DNA of 64,000 bases from Tritrichomonas musculus (lineage: Eukaryota > Parabasalia > Tritrichomonadida > Tritrichomonadidae), in NCBI GenBank assembly GCA_039105265.1, contig JAPFFF010000001.1, positions 1,922,001 through 1,986,000 of the forward strand. Reading direction: 5' to 3'. The notes under the pieces were generated by a model, which ran no database searches, was not told the DNA's origin, and saw nothing but the letters and a program-made list of their open reading frames with translations. The translations under genes were made by a program, and so were the position numbers. Of the stretch, positions 20,377-29,523 are shown piece by piece (position 1 is the stretch's first letter; each line of letters begins with the position of its first letter).

Positions 20377-20416
20377 TTTTACTTACAAAAATAATATCGA
20401 ATTTCAATTTTTAAAT

Positions 20417-20995
20417 TTAATTCTTTGTTCTTCTTTTATATCCTTTTTGTGGTCCTGGTTTCTTTCTAGGTGTTCCATCTTTTTTCAATTCTCCTTTCTT
20501 TTGTCCTTTATCTGATCTTGTTTTTCTTGGTAATCGAGGTCCATAATGTCTTTCTCGTGGTTTTCTTGTTCCATTCGGTTTTTTCCTTGGTTGTCTTGGT
20601 TTATTTGATGTTTTTCTTTTATTTTTATATCCTGTTTCTGCCCAACGTGCAAGAATTGCTTGTAATGTTTCTTTTGTATCATCAGGTGAAAAATGGATTC
20701 CTTCTTTTCTCGCAAAATCTTGTAAATCTTTTAAATTAACATGTGACCAATCATAAGCAGGTAGATCTAAATATTTTCTTGGTGTCTTTGGAGCTGGAGC
20801 TGCTGTTGCTTCTACTACATCTGCTGCTGCTTGCATTGCTTCTCCTGCTTGATTTAATACCTTTGCTGTTGATTTTTTGATTTTGATATCAGATAATGTC
20901 TTCGCTGAGGTTGTTGTTGGTGGTGGTCCTGTTGCGAATTTTATTGTACTTGCACGTCTAGCGTTTTTTCCTGGATTGTTTTTTTTCGATACCAT
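20417..20995 (-). CDS. Histone/protamine-like basic protein with SAP-like helix pair
   Basis: A 192-residue protein. An Ala/Pro/Thr-rich N-terminal half is followed by a short helical unit (VNLKDLQDFARKEGIHF) with SAP-type spacing, then about 75 residues made mostly of Lys, Arg, Pro and Gly (for example RKPRERHYGPRLPRKTR). Such a tail can neutralise DNA and suggests a virion core or minichromosome protein comparable in role to adenovirus VII or V. It lies between two other basic genes on the same strand. Confidence 0.65.
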   Translation of the reverse strand: MVSKKNNPGKNARRASTIKFATGPPPTTTSAKTLSDIKIKKSTAKVLNQAGEAMQAAADVVEATAAPAPKTPRKYLDLPAYDWSHVNLKDLQDFARKEGIHFSPDDTKETLQAILARWAETGYKNKRKTSNKPRQPRKKPNGTRKPRERHYGPRLPRKTRSDKGQKKGELKKDGTPRKKPGPQKGYKRRTKN

Positions 20996-21043
20996 CTTTT
21001 ATTTTTGATTTTTCATTAAATTATCAAAAAATAAAATTATTTT

Positions 21044-21310
21044 TTATCGTTCTTTTCTTCGATCCTTTTTATCTTTTTTGAGCTTGGTTTTCGTTTTGAT
21101 TGTATTCCGAAATGATCTTGGTGATGGTTTATACAAATCCGTATACCATGCTGGGAGTACGAGTTCTTTTATTGCTTTTGGTGGTGCTGTTGCTTTTGTT
21201 GATCCTGTTGCATTTGATGATCCTGATTTGACTGTAAAGATCATTACGGGGTTTGCTGGGGGTCGTGCTTTCTTTTTCGGTGTCGTCCTTCTTTGTTTTT
21301 TTACTGGCAT
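21044..21310 (-). CDS. Small highly basic core-protein candidate
   Basis: An 88-residue protein starting MPVKKQRRTTPKKKARPP and ending in a Lys/Arg-only stretch. A short neutral middle contains Ser/Thr/Ala repeats and an LPAWYTDLYKPSPRSFRN segment. Third in a row of very basic products on this strand, it may be a condensing peptide analogous to adenovirus pX. Base composition is less AT-rich than its neighbours because of Arg, Pro and Ala codons. Confidence 0.6.
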   Translation of the reverse strand: MPVKKQRRTTPKKKARPPANPVMIFTVKSGSSNATGSTKATAPPKAIKELVLPAWYTDLYKPSPRSFRNTIKTKTKLKKDKKDRRKER

Positions 21311-21348
21311 TTGATTCTTTCATTAAAATTAATTTTTCAAAAAACTAA

Positions 21349-21597
21349 TTACATCAAACCTATTTCCAGTTCTAACTTCTCTAATATAAATTGCTCTAAC
21401 ATATTAATGAAATGAGTATCAATTTGATTAGCAATTCTTAAATTTAAAACAATTCTTTGATCAAATAGTCCAATTGATTTATTGAATATTTCATTCATCC
21501 AATAATTTTTCATTTCTTGTGAATTTGCAAATCTCCATTCCAATATTAAGAATAACGTATCATTAATTTCTTTGAGTTCATTCTTGATGTAATTCAT
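21349..21597 (-). CDS. Small helical protein
   Basis: An 82-residue alpha-helical protein rich in Leu, Ile, Asn and Glu. Its start overlaps the end of the next upstream gene by 20 bases, which supports translation of both from linked or overlapping transcripts. No family recognised. Confidence 0.6.
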   Translation of the reverse strand: MNYIKNELKEINDTLFLILEWRFANSQEMKNYWMNEIFNKSIGLFDQRIVLNLRIANQIDTHFINMLEQFILEKLELEIGLM

Positions 21598-21904
21598 TTT
21601 CTATCTCATTAAAATCTTCTTCATTTTCATTTTCCTCTTCTCCATTTTCAGGATCTTCAAAAGTTTTATTTAAGTTATCAACACTCTTTGATTTTGTTAT
21701 TTTTCTATTGCCTCCTTTCAAATGTGGTCTTGATGGCCTATCTTTTTTCATCCAATCTGACCACCTTACTGAAAATTCATTACCTTCATATAAATAATGA
21801 ATACGAATATCTCCTCTTTTGTATTCATCTAATAATATACAATTTTCTTTAGCCATTTCTTCTCTCACTTTTTGAGTATTCCAGCGGATCCTAGTCTTTG
21901 TCAT
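21578..21904 (-). CDS. Small protein with treble-clef-like or DNA-binding core
   Basis: A 108-residue protein starting at ATG 21904. Its core (ENCILLDEYKRGDIRIHYLY, then GNEFSVRWSDWMKKDRPSRPHL) follows the order seen in short viral treble-clef modules attached to homing-type nucleases and other giant-virus proteins, although only one Cys is present. An acidic tail of about 25 residues follows. It could be a small nucleic-acid-binding factor; the family link is inference. Confidence 0.55.
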   Translation of the reverse strand: MTKTRIRWNTQKVREEMAKENCILLDEYKRGDIRIHYLYEGNEFSVRWSDWMKKDRPSRPHLKGGNRKITKSKSVDNLNKTFEDPENGEEENENEEDFNEIENELHQE

Positions 21905-21963
21905 ATATTTTTGAGACAAAATAAAAAATTAAAAAAAATAAAAAAGCTTATTGTTTAATTAAA

Positions 21964-22158
21964 TCATGCAATTGCAAGTAAGAAATAAATAAAAGTGAAA
22001 ATGATGTTCATCACAAAGAGAATAACAAGAGTCCACAAACAGCAATTGGGTGGTGGATGTTTACAGCAGCAGCAATCCTGACAGTATTCAGAATCTTCGT
22101 CATTTCTTGAACTCTCAGAAAATGACATTAATGGTTGAGTGGTTGCTCTTCTTGACAT
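21964..22158 (-). CDS. Small Cys-rich tail-anchored membrane protein
   Basis: A 64-residue protein. A Ser/Arg-rich N-terminus is followed by a Cys cluster (YCQDCCCCKHPPPNCC), which could be palmitoylated or metal-binding, and a C-terminal hydrophobic helix of about 23 residues. The layout is that of a tail-anchored membrane protein. A full CGGTTTTGACAGACC promoter box lies just upstream at 22,161 to 22,184, supporting the gene. Role unknown; a viral membrane or host-membrane-directed peptide is possible. Confidence 0.65.
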   Translation of the reverse strand: MSRRATTQPLMSFSESSRNDEDSEYCQDCCCCKHPPPNCCLWTLVILFVMNIIFTFIYFLLAIA

Positions 22159-22160
22159 TT

Positions 22161-22184
22161 ATAAAAATGGTCTGTCAAAACCGC
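22161..22184 (-). promoter_or_regulatory. CGGTTTTGACA-type promoter box
   Basis: On the minus strand GCGGTTTTGACAGACCAT leads into TTTTTAT and, within 5 bases, the ATG at 22158. Same box as at 25,907 and elsewhere in the element. Confidence 0.75.
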
Positions 22185-22188
22185 CAAT

Positions 22189-25100
22189 CTAGTATTCAAA
22201 ATATTTTTCTCTCTTTCCTTCTTTATATGGTGTTGATATTCTTCTTTTGAATTCATTTAAGGTTGATACAGTCATATTTTTATTCATTTGGAAACATGGT
22301 TGACCTTTTGTAAGATCAAATGTTTGTTGATTCCTTTCATATAAATATTTATATAATTTCATTGGATCATTATCAAATTCATTCTTATAAGCATATTTAA
22401 TAGATTGTTCAGTTAATCCTTTCCCACGAGTCATATAATCAATTTCACCTGTAGAATCTTGTAACTTATCAATATACATCTTTTTCATCAAAAAGTATGA
22501 TTCAATTGATTCTGGCATTTCTTTGTGACCATTTATTGTTGGAAAATCTGAATGGAATTGACCTAAATATTTACCTATGAGTTCTCGATTATATTTTTCT
22601 TTATAAGCTTTTTGTAATTTTGGTAAATCATTTATTTCAATATGCATTGAATCAGTATCCTGATAATAAATATGGCAACCAATATCAAATGCAAGACACA
22701 TCACTTCATTCATGATTCTTTTTGACATACTTAATACATGAATACCTAATAATGAAAAATTAAAATGTTTATCAATTGGTCTCAATATTCGAACAGCATG
22801 CATATTATTTTGTAATTCAATATCTTCAACAATTTTGTTATAATTTTTGATCCAATAATTATCTAAAGTATCTTGATCATTAATGTATTTAAAATCTTTT
22901 TCAATAGGTCTTTCAATAGTTTTACCATAACAACTATTCATAATTAATTTATATAAATTTTGTAAAGGATTGTCTTGACTTTTATATTCTAATCTTTTCT
23001 CAAATATTTTTTGAATTTCTTTTTGGATATGATATTCTCTTTTTCCAGGCCAATAATAACCTCTAATTAATTCGAAATCTATTTTTTGAAATTCAATGAG
23101 ATCTTCTAAATAAATATTATCGACAATCATTTTGAAAGGTTTATCGAATTTATCATCATTAAGGTTACCATCTTTTGTTTTCTTAACGATTAATGGAAAT
23201 GGATAATGTTTATGAATTCCAGTAACTAAAATTTCTACTATATATGCACCTTGTTTTGATAAAAATTCATAATTTAATTCTGTTTTGGATATTACTACTG
23301 GTTTTCCTTGAACGGTATATAATCTATGAATTGCTGAAGGATATAAACTAACTGCGTCAAAATCTGCTAATTTTTCAGTGATATGCCACTTTTTGTTATA
23401 AGCAGTCATACATCTACCACCATAAACAGCATATGAACAAAATTTCCTAACAATTCCACCTACTGAATATAAATCATGACCATAATAAACTTTATGATTA
23501 AATACATCATTAGCTAAAGAAGAAATTGAAATATATTTGAATGGATCGATTTTGAAATCTTGAATGAAACCTTGTCTAAATTTAACAAAACTTTCTCTTA
23601 ATATTCGAACATCTTGATGACAATAAAATAATGCATATTTCCACATATCAAATTCATTATTATTTAAACGGCATCCCTTAATTTTGTTAATATTTGAACG
23701 AAATAATTGATAATCTTGTTCAGTCCATGTTTTATCTTCTTCTTTACCTGCTTCATTAATTTGACCTTTATTTGTTCTTAATCTTTCAAATGTATAATAT
23801 TTGTATGGGAAAATTTCTTTTTCACAAGGAATATTAAACATTAATGGTAGATTAGATAGCTTGCAAGAGAAAATTGGATAACTATCTTTAAATGTTATCT
23901 TTTTGTTCTCAAATTTCAAAGTCATATTAAAACATTGATTTCCTTTAATAATTGATGATAATATTTTTATATTTTGATTATTGTTTTGTAAAATCATTCT
24001 AATATCATAAGCCAAATTATGAAAATAACAAATTGAATCAGTAGGTAAATATTTCAATAGATTTATATTACATTTTTCACCTAAGAATTCTTTCTTAATT
24101 TTCCCATCTAATGAATGTAAACAACATAAGAATGGAATATGAATTTTTGAACTTGTATCAGATTCAAAATCACAAAACCAATAAGAAGTTTCTACTTGTT
24201 TGATTATTTTTGTTTTTGGTTCAATTAATTTACAACAATATTCATCTTTATATTCTAATGTAGTATTTGAAATATCTTGATCAATTTCATTATAAAATAT
24301 TGAATGTAATAAATGTTCTTGTGAATAATTAATTGGAATGAAATAATTTTTCTTAAATAATTCTCTAATCAAGTTTGAAGAAGTTATAAATGATCTACCT
24401 TTTGTCCAATGATCTGTAATCCAATCTTTATTATATTTGTCTTCATCTAACTTTTCAATATTTTTGATATAATAATATGTAAATGGAGTCTTTTCTTCGA
24501 TGAAATAATGTTTTTGATATACATTGAATTTATGAGTTCGTTCTGGTTCAGCTTTTTGTATACCCATATATGTTTTTCTTTTACCTTTATCCATTGAACG
24601 TACAGATTGTTTTTGAGCAACAGAATTATCATCAATATAAGTTAAATTAAGATGAATATTAAATTCTTCACATAAATGATTAATACTACTTTGTGATAAA
24701 TATCTATTTTGAATCCTTAATCTAATTTGATTTAATAATGATTCTGAATAATTTCCAGTTTGTTGTAAAGCATAAATGAAACAACAATCATTTAATTCTT
24801 CTTTTATTTTCTTTGTCTTTTCATTAATTAAACTATCAAATATTTGTAATCGAACGAGGTAATCAATTAATACTTTTGGACAACCAGGTTTTAATAAATA
24901 TTTAAAGAATCCTCCATCAACTGTATTTTTATGTTTTGGATGTTTTAATATACTAAATTTGATTTGAGAAAATAATGAAAATTCAGGCAATCTTTGACCT
25001 TCTAAATCATATTCCCAACCTGGATTCTTTTCAATTTGATAAATGAAATTCTCTTCTGTTAAATTCTTTAATAATTCTTCATAAGTTTTTCCATTTAAAG

Positions 25101-25881
25101 GTACAGAATGCCATTGACCTCCAACTGAATAAGATAATTTATATTTTTCTGTTGCAGCTAATTCACCTATTTCATTTTCAAATTTCTTTCGTAAGAATGG
25201 AAATAATTTCTTTCGACCATAATCATTTAATTGTTCAAAATTAATTCTCCAATCAGTTGGTGAATCATTTAACATTTTTATATAACCATCAACAATTCTA
25301 TCTTGATCATTTTCATTATTAATTTTCATGAATTGAATAAATGAATCATCTTTTGAATGAGGTCTAATTGAATTCTGAATATTTAAGAAATAAGGATCAG
25401 TTGTTCTTTTTGGTTCATATTCTTTCGGCTCAGGAGGTGGAACTAATTTTCTCAAAGGTACATTTTGCTCACTAACGGGCATTAATTTTCTCAAAGGTAC
25501 ATTAGGCGGAGCTTTTTCTATGATTTCACGTAAATTTGTTTTCTCTGGCTCAATTGTCTTTGGCTCACTGACATTCGCACTAGGTGGGGGTTCAGTAAAT
25601 TCTTTTTCTGGTGCTGGCTCGACTTTTGGTTCTGGGGGTTGATTTAAATATTGAGGGAGATTTGAATGAGTTAAACCTTTAACGAACCAAAATATTGAAT
25701 CTCCATTCAATTTTCCATCGTAACCATTTTCTTTAACTTTTTGTATAATATACTCATTTAATATTTCTTTACTCCGATCCCCATTCTTTTTAGAGAATTC
25801 TTTAAACGTTTCTTTACCATTCGTTAAGAGATTATAAATCTCCATTAATCTGTTAGGATTCGCTCTAATAGTTGTTGTCAT
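22189..25881 (-). CDS. Protein-primed family B DNA polymerase
   Basis: A 1,230-residue polymerase that would replicate the element from terminal-protein-primed ends. Exonuclease motifs are visible: Exo I in FCDFESD near residue 568, Exo II in YFHNLAYDIRM, and Exo III in FYCHQDVRIL. Polymerase motif A is DFDAVSLYPSAI near residue 842, motif B is KLIMNSCYGKT near 982, and motif C is YYQDTDSMHIE near 1075. The N-terminal 500 residues form a long extension with a Pro-rich stretch and two LRKL(M/V)P repeats, plus a CCFIYALQQTG segment typical of Maverick polymerases. Length and motif order fit the Polinton family. A promoter box lies upstream. Confidence 0.96.
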   Translation of the reverse strand: MTTTIRANPNRLMEIYNLLTNGKETFKEFSKKNGDRSKEILNEYIIQKVKENGYDGKLNGDSIFWFVKGLTHSNLPQYLNQPPEPKVEPAPEKEFTEPPPSANVSEPKTIEPEKTNLREIIEKAPPNVPLRKLMPVSEQNVPLRKLVPPPEPKEYEPKRTTDPYFLNIQNSIRPHSKDDSFIQFMKINNENDQDRIVDGYIKMLNDSPTDWRINFEQLNDYGRKKLFPFLRKKFENEIGELAATEKYKLSYSVGGQWHSVPLNGKTYEELLKNLTEENFIYQIEKNPGWEYDLEGQRLPEFSLFSQIKFSILKHPKHKNTVDGGFFKYLLKPGCPKVLIDYLVRLQIFDSLINEKTKKIKEELNDCCFIYALQQTGNYSESLLNQIRLRIQNRYLSQSSINHLCEEFNIHLNLTYIDDNSVAQKQSVRSMDKGKRKTYMGIQKAEPERTHKFNVYQKHYFIEEKTPFTYYYIKNIEKLDEDKYNKDWITDHWTKGRSFITSSNLIRELFKKNYFIPINYSQEHLLHSIFYNEIDQDISNTTLEYKDEYCCKLIEPKTKIIKQVETSYWFCDFESDTSSKIHIPFLCCLHSLDGKIKKEFLGEKCNINLLKYLPTDSICYFHNLAYDIRMILQNNNQNIKILSSIIKGNQCFNMTLKFENKKITFKDSYPIFSCKLSNLPLMFNIPCEKEIFPYKYYTFERLRTNKGQINEAGKEEDKTWTEQDYQLFRSNINKIKGCRLNNNEFDMWKYALFYCHQDVRILRESFVKFRQGFIQDFKIDPFKYISISSLANDVFNHKVYYGHDLYSVGGIVRKFCSYAVYGGRCMTAYNKKWHITEKLADFDAVSLYPSAIHRLYTVQGKPVVISKTELNYEFLSKQGAYIVEILVTGIHKHYPFPLIVKKTKDGNLNDDKFDKPFKMIVDNIYLEDLIEFQKIDFELIRGYYWPGKREYHIQKEIQKIFEKRLEYKSQDNPLQNLYKLIMNSCYGKTIERPIEKDFKYINDQDTLDNYWIKNYNKIVEDIELQNNMHAVRILRPIDKHFNFSLLGIHVLSMSKRIMNEVMCLAFDIGCHIYYQDTDSMHIEINDLPKLQKAYKEKYNRELIGKYLGQFHSDFPTINGHKEMPESIESYFLMKKMYIDKLQDSTGEIDYMTRGKGLTEQSIKYAYKNEFDNDPMKLYKYLYERNQQTFDLTKGQPCFQMNKNMTVSTLNEFKRRISTPYKEGKREKYFEY

Positions 25882-25906
25882 GTTAACTTTCTTTTACAAT
25901 AAAAAT

Positions 25907-25926
25907 AATGGTCTGTCAAAACCGTT
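25907..25926 (-). promoter_or_regulatory. CGGTTTTGACA-type promoter box of the polymerase gene
   Basis: Minus strand AACGGTTTTGACAGACCATT followed by ATTTTTATTG, ending 25 bases before the polymerase ATG. The spacing to the ATG is longer than for most other copies. Confidence 0.75.
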
Positions 25927-25943
25927 AATTAAAAAGAAAATGT

Positions 25944-26204
25944 TTATTTAGGTCGAGTTAATTGAAGAACGAAAACGTCTTTTATTAATTGTTCGATTTG
26001 AACACCACGTTCAGCAACTTTTCGATCAATTCTTTGGACAGAACTTTCTAAACGTTCCAATCTTGAAGTTAGTTCATCAAGTTGAGAATTTATTTTTTGC
26101 ATGAGAACTTTCGTTATATTCAAATCATTTCGAACATTCGATAGAAAATCTCTTGTTTGATCATCAATCTTTTTCTTCTCTTCGAAAAAGTCAGGTTCAC
26201 TCAT
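25944..26204 (-). CDS. Short coiled-coil protein
   Basis: An 86-residue, almost entirely heptad-patterned helix (for example LDELTSRLERLESSVQRIDR) suggesting a parallel dimer or trimer. It has its own promoter box upstream at 26,210 to 26,233 and lies between the polymerase and KilA-N genes. No specific function can be named. Confidence 0.75.
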   Translation of the reverse strand: MSEPDFFEEKKKIDDQTRDFLSNVRNDLNITKVLMQKINSQLDELTSRLERLESSVQRIDRKVAERGVQIEQLIKDVFVLQLTRPK

Positions 26205-26209
26205 TTAAA

Positions 26210-26233
26210 AATAATGAAGTGTCAAAACCGTTT
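26210..26233 (-). promoter_or_regulatory. CGGTTTTGACA-type promoter box
   Basis: Minus strand AAACGGTTTTGACACTTCAT then TATTTTT, 5 bases before the ATG at 26204. Confidence 0.75.
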
Positions 26234-26240
26234 TTATATT

Positions 26241-26948
26241 TCATTCCTGATAATGACTAATATATTCATCTATTAACCTCTTTAATTTATCTAAACATGT
26301 TTTTGAAGCAGTAATGATAGAACCATAAATTGAAACATCATTTGTACCAAAATTCTTACGAATAATATCTTTTATATCTCTATTTGGTGTCATAGCTATT
26401 GGCATATTATCTTTGAAGTACCATTGATTTTTTTCTTTTGGTTTGATATCACGATAATAATCTTTATGACGTTTGACTAAATGTAATTTAACTTTTTCTG
26501 GATTATCTTTTAATTCTTCTAACCAAATTAAGAATTTATAATCATATTCTCTATTTTTAGGTACTAATCTTGGTTTTTGTTCTTGTCTTTGTTTTTCAAA
26601 ATACTCATCTAATAATTTTAGAACAAAGAATGAATAAGTAGGTGAAGCCCAAATTGCTATATGATTTACTAATAATTTATGAACATAAATTCCTTTCAAA
26701 TTATTCGGTAAATTTGGTCGATTTTCTAATAACTTTTGGTCGGGCGGAATTCCGACTGACTCAGAAATAAATTGAAATAACTCCTTTGTTTGTTTATTTT
26801 CATTCCAATGCTTAATTTTCTTTGTTGATTGACAAGCACTAATTATACTATTTGCTTGAAACATATTATCTTTCTTTGAACGTATAATCCGTAAATGTTC
26901 ATTATATTGTAACCATTCATAATTTTCATTTATTGGCTCTACTATCAT
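26241..26948 (-). CDS. KilA-N domain protein (BRO-like)
   Basis: A 235-residue protein whose first 120 residues match the KilA-N pattern: NMFQANSIISACQSTKKIKHW, then GIYVHKLLVNHIAIWASPTY. KilA-N domains bind DNA and are common in large DNA viruses, phages and Polinton-like viruses, where they act in regulation. The C-terminal 110 residues form a separate Lys-rich helical/beta domain. No CGGTTTTGACA box is seen upstream; instead a purine-rich AT stretch precedes the ATG. Confidence 0.85.
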   Translation of the reverse strand: MIVEPINENYEWLQYNEHLRIIRSKKDNMFQANSIISACQSTKKIKHWNENKQTKELFQFISESVGIPPDQKLLENRPNLPNNLKGIYVHKLLVNHIAIWASPTYSFFVLKLLDEYFEKQRQEQKPRLVPKNREYDYKFLIWLEELKDNPEKVKLHLVKRHKDYYRDIKPKEKNQWYFKDNMPIAMTPNRDIKDIIRKNFGTNDVSIYGSIITASKTCLDKLKRLIDEYISHYQE

Positions 26949-26999
26949 TTTTGTTTTTGTAAGAGGATAAAAAAATAAAAAGATAAATTAAATGTTTTA

Positions 27000-27389
27000 T
27001 TAATCATGGATGGACTCTTCATCATCCATTAGAAATTTTTGAAAAGAACTTATTTCAGCTATTAAAGCTCTTTTTTGAACTTTGTATTGATCAAAACTAT
27101 CTTGATATTCTTTCCATGCTGATTTCTCTTCTGTCTCAAGTTCAGTTTTTATTTTTTCATGATCTTCAATAATTGAATCAATTTGTATATCTTCGAAATC
27201 TCTTTTGAGTTTATATAAGTTGTGTAAATCTTCACCATTATACCGTTGACAAAAAGAAATATCTTTCTCTTTTACTTTTGCTTCAGCCAAACGATTCATA
27301 GCATCATAGAATTCACTCATTGATTTTTTGAGTTTATCTTTCTTGTCCTCTATTAAATTTTGAAATACTACTTGAGGAACTCTCTTCAT
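27000..27389 (-). CDS. Coiled-coil protein
   Basis: A 129-residue helical protein. ATG 27389 is chosen because the in-frame ATG upstream lies within the shared promoter box (27,390 to 27,413), making it likely untranscribed or leader. Charged heptads run through most of the length. The start faces the divergent gene at 27,428 with only 38 bases between. Confidence 0.7.
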   Translation of the reverse strand: MKRVPQVVFQNLIEDKKDKLKKSMSEFYDAMNRLAEAKVKEKDISFCQRYNGEDLHNLYKLKRDFEDIQIDSIIEDHEKIKTELETEEKSAWKEYQDSFDQYKVQKRALIAEISSFQKFLMDDEESIHD

Positions 27390-27427
27390 AAAAAGTGAAG
27401 TGTCAAAACCGTTATTCATTTTTTTAA
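27390..27427. promoter_or_regulatory. 38-bp divergent promoter
   Basis: The gap between two divergent ATGs holds on the minus strand AACGGTTTTGACACTTCACT and on the plus strand AACCGTTATTCATTTTTTT, so the AACGGTT/AACCGTT core is used in both directions. This is the most compact example of the element's promoter organisation. Confidence 0.75.
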
Positions 27428-27715
27428 ATGTTGCCTACTCATAGTTTGAATCTACTCAAAGAAAATTTGAATAGTTCAATTGATGAATTAATTAGACAAA
27501 TACATAGTGTTGAAGAATTTGAAATAGAGATTCTGTCATTAAAGAATGATCCTGATTATGAAAGTTTCCTAGAGGAATTAGAGAAAGAGAAACAAAAATA
27601 TGAATCCAAAAAAGCTGAAGTAATTCAAAACACTCAAACCTTAATCAACTTCATCGAACAAAAAAAATCAACCACACCGAAAAAAATAAAATTATCAGTC
27701 ATATTGAAAGAGTAA
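27428..27715 (+). CDS. Coiled-coil protein
   Basis: A 95-residue, Glu/Lys/Leu-rich helical protein ending in a basic tail (TTPKKIKLSVILKE). It is one of several short coiled-coil products in this part of the element. It shares a 38-base divergent promoter with the gene at 27,389. Function unknown. Confidence 0.7.
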   Translation: MLPTHSLNLLKENLNSSIDELIRQIHSVEEFEIEILSLKNDPDYESFLEELEKEKQKYESKKAEVIQNTQTLINFIEQKKSTTPKKIKLSVILKE

Positions 27716-27734
27716 AAAATTATTTTTTATTTAT

Positions 27735-28106
27735 TTAACCTTTGTTAATGAATTTATTAAGTTCGATCAATTTTGGTTCTAATTCATTTTTGTCAGTCAT
27801 GTGAACGAAAATATCCAAAACTTCACGCATTTTGAGAATGAGAGCTTTGCGATAATTTCGAACTTTCTTTTCGAATTTGAGATGATATTCAAGAGTTTCT
27901 TGAAGACATGAACTCATTGCTTGATAATCTTCCACTGTCCTATCCAAGCTGTGAATTTCCAGTTTTAAATGAGCATTATGACGTTTTGCGTCATCTATGT
28001 AATCAGTTATGGACTCTTTTGGATCGTCTTCTTCCTCTTCTTTTTCCATTTCTTTCACAGTCTCATCAATATCTTCTTTTGAATAGTCACCGTACCAAGA
28101 CTTCAT
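27735..28106 (-). CDS. Acidic coiled-coil protein
   Basis: A 123-residue protein starting at ATG 28106; the longer in-frame start at 28148 would read through the promoter box. An acidic segment (EEEEDDP) is followed by a long helical stretch with heptad spacing. Convergent with the gene at 27,428. No family recognised. Confidence 0.7.
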   Translation of the reverse strand: MKSWYGDYSKEDIDETVKEMEKEEEEDDPKESITDYIDDAKRHNAHLKLEIHSLDRTVEDYQAMSSCLQETLEYHLKFEKKVRNYRKALILKMREVLDIFVHMTDKNELEPKLIELNKFINKG

Positions 28107-28157
28107 TAATAAAAAATGGTCTGACATAACCGTTTTAACCGCTTTCATTTTTATTAA
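28107..28157. promoter_or_regulatory. Divergent promoter, both variants of the AACGGTT box
   Basis: The minus strand reads AACGGTTATGTCAGACCATT just before the ATG at 28106. The plus strand reads AACCGTTTTAACCGCTTTCA followed by TTTTTATTAA and the ATG at 28158. The second form recurs upstream of the gene at 29784 (29,787 to 29,818). Confidence 0.7.
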
Positions 28158-29487
28158 ATGTTCGTTATCTTTTTGATACTCATTAATCGCCCATCAATTG
28201 AAGGAATACCTGATGATGCTGAATGGATTTCTTGTTTTGATTGGGAAATTGTTAATGGAGAATGGAAATCAGTTATACCAAATGATGACTTATCATGTTG
28301 GACAAATTATGCAACAACAAACAATTTAACACTTAAACAATCATTTACTGCCAGGAAATTTTGGATCATTGGAAAAATTTCTACCCGTCATGATGAGGCC
28401 GAACTTTTATGGAATTCTCAAAAATATCTCATCAATGAATATTCCAACGATGAACAAGATTGGATAATTGTTTTTGAATCAAATGAATTTCCCCTAATGC
28501 TAACAAATATTATTATTAATGTTCAACAACATAGAAGCACCCTATTTCGAGGTATTGCATATTTAAGAAATAAATCATTTCCAGCAATTGAAGGAATACC
28601 TGATAATGCTGAATATATTCCATGTAATGACTGGGAAATTGTAAGTGGAAATTGGTTAGATAAAGATGATGATCCATCAAATGTGAACAATCCATATCAT
28701 AGATGTTTTGTTTCTGGTTCTTCAGAAGGAGTCAAAAAGATAACATTTTATGGTTCTAAATTTTGGATAATTGTTATGAATTCAAATTCTTTTTACCAAG
28801 GTGATCTTTTATGGAATTCAGAACATTATCTCTTTCCTGAAAAAATGTTACCAAATAATAAACCTTTTTTGATTGCTTATGAATCACCAACATTCTCACC
28901 AATTGATACAACATTATTAATTACTATTCAACATAATGAAATCGGATTACGTGGGTTATTCTATCTCAAAGATCCTCCAATTCAAACACCATCATTTTCA
29001 CCATCTCTTTCGCCATCTTTAACTCCATCATTTTCACCATCACGTTCACCATCACGTTCACCATCATTTTCACCATCACGTTCACCAACATTCCGCCCAT
29101 CTCTTTCACCATCAATTTCACCAACATTCCACCATCATTTCACCATCAATTTCACCATCACGTTCACCATCTTTATCTCCATCATTTAGTCCATCTTTAT
29201 CTCCAACATTTAGTCCATCATTTTCACCATCATTTTCACCATCACGTTCGCCATCTTTTCAATTCACTATATCAGATCAATTCTCTGAATCCTATTTTTT
29301 CAATTTCTCATATCAATTCTCTCCATCAGATATTGAACAAAAAAATGTATCAAAAATAATAGGTTTATCTGTATCTATTCCATTACTAATTCTCATGATT
29401 CTTGCTCTTGGAATTATCTTTTACAAAAATCAAACCAAATTTCAAACTGAAAATTTTCATTCAGACTCTGACTCAGTTGGACTTTAA
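28158..29487 (+). pseudogene. Broken surface-protein-like gene of the Polinton
   Basis: This gene unit of the element is broken (about one break). Its parts are a short hydrophobic N-terminus resembling a signal peptide and two related modules of roughly 130 residues, each opening with IEGIPD(D/N)AE and W/C-containing strands. A low-complexity SPS/SPT-repeat stalk follows. Near the right end a hydrophobic membrane-span-like stretch and a short polar tail are encoded. That is the layout of a type I cell-surface or envelope protein. SPS-repeat stalks also occur in trichomonad surface proteins, so capture from the host is possible. The promoter upstream is shared with the divergent gene at 28106. 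Confidence 0.6.
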
Positions 29488-29523
29488 AAAAATTAAATAA
29501 ACAAATTTAATCTTTTTTATTTA

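Noticed and set aside
17308-21919. Adenain-type cysteine protease, expected in a Polinton
   Set aside because: No gene in the window shows the His-Asp/Glu-Cys order of the C5/Ulp1 fold; the protease may lie left of the window.
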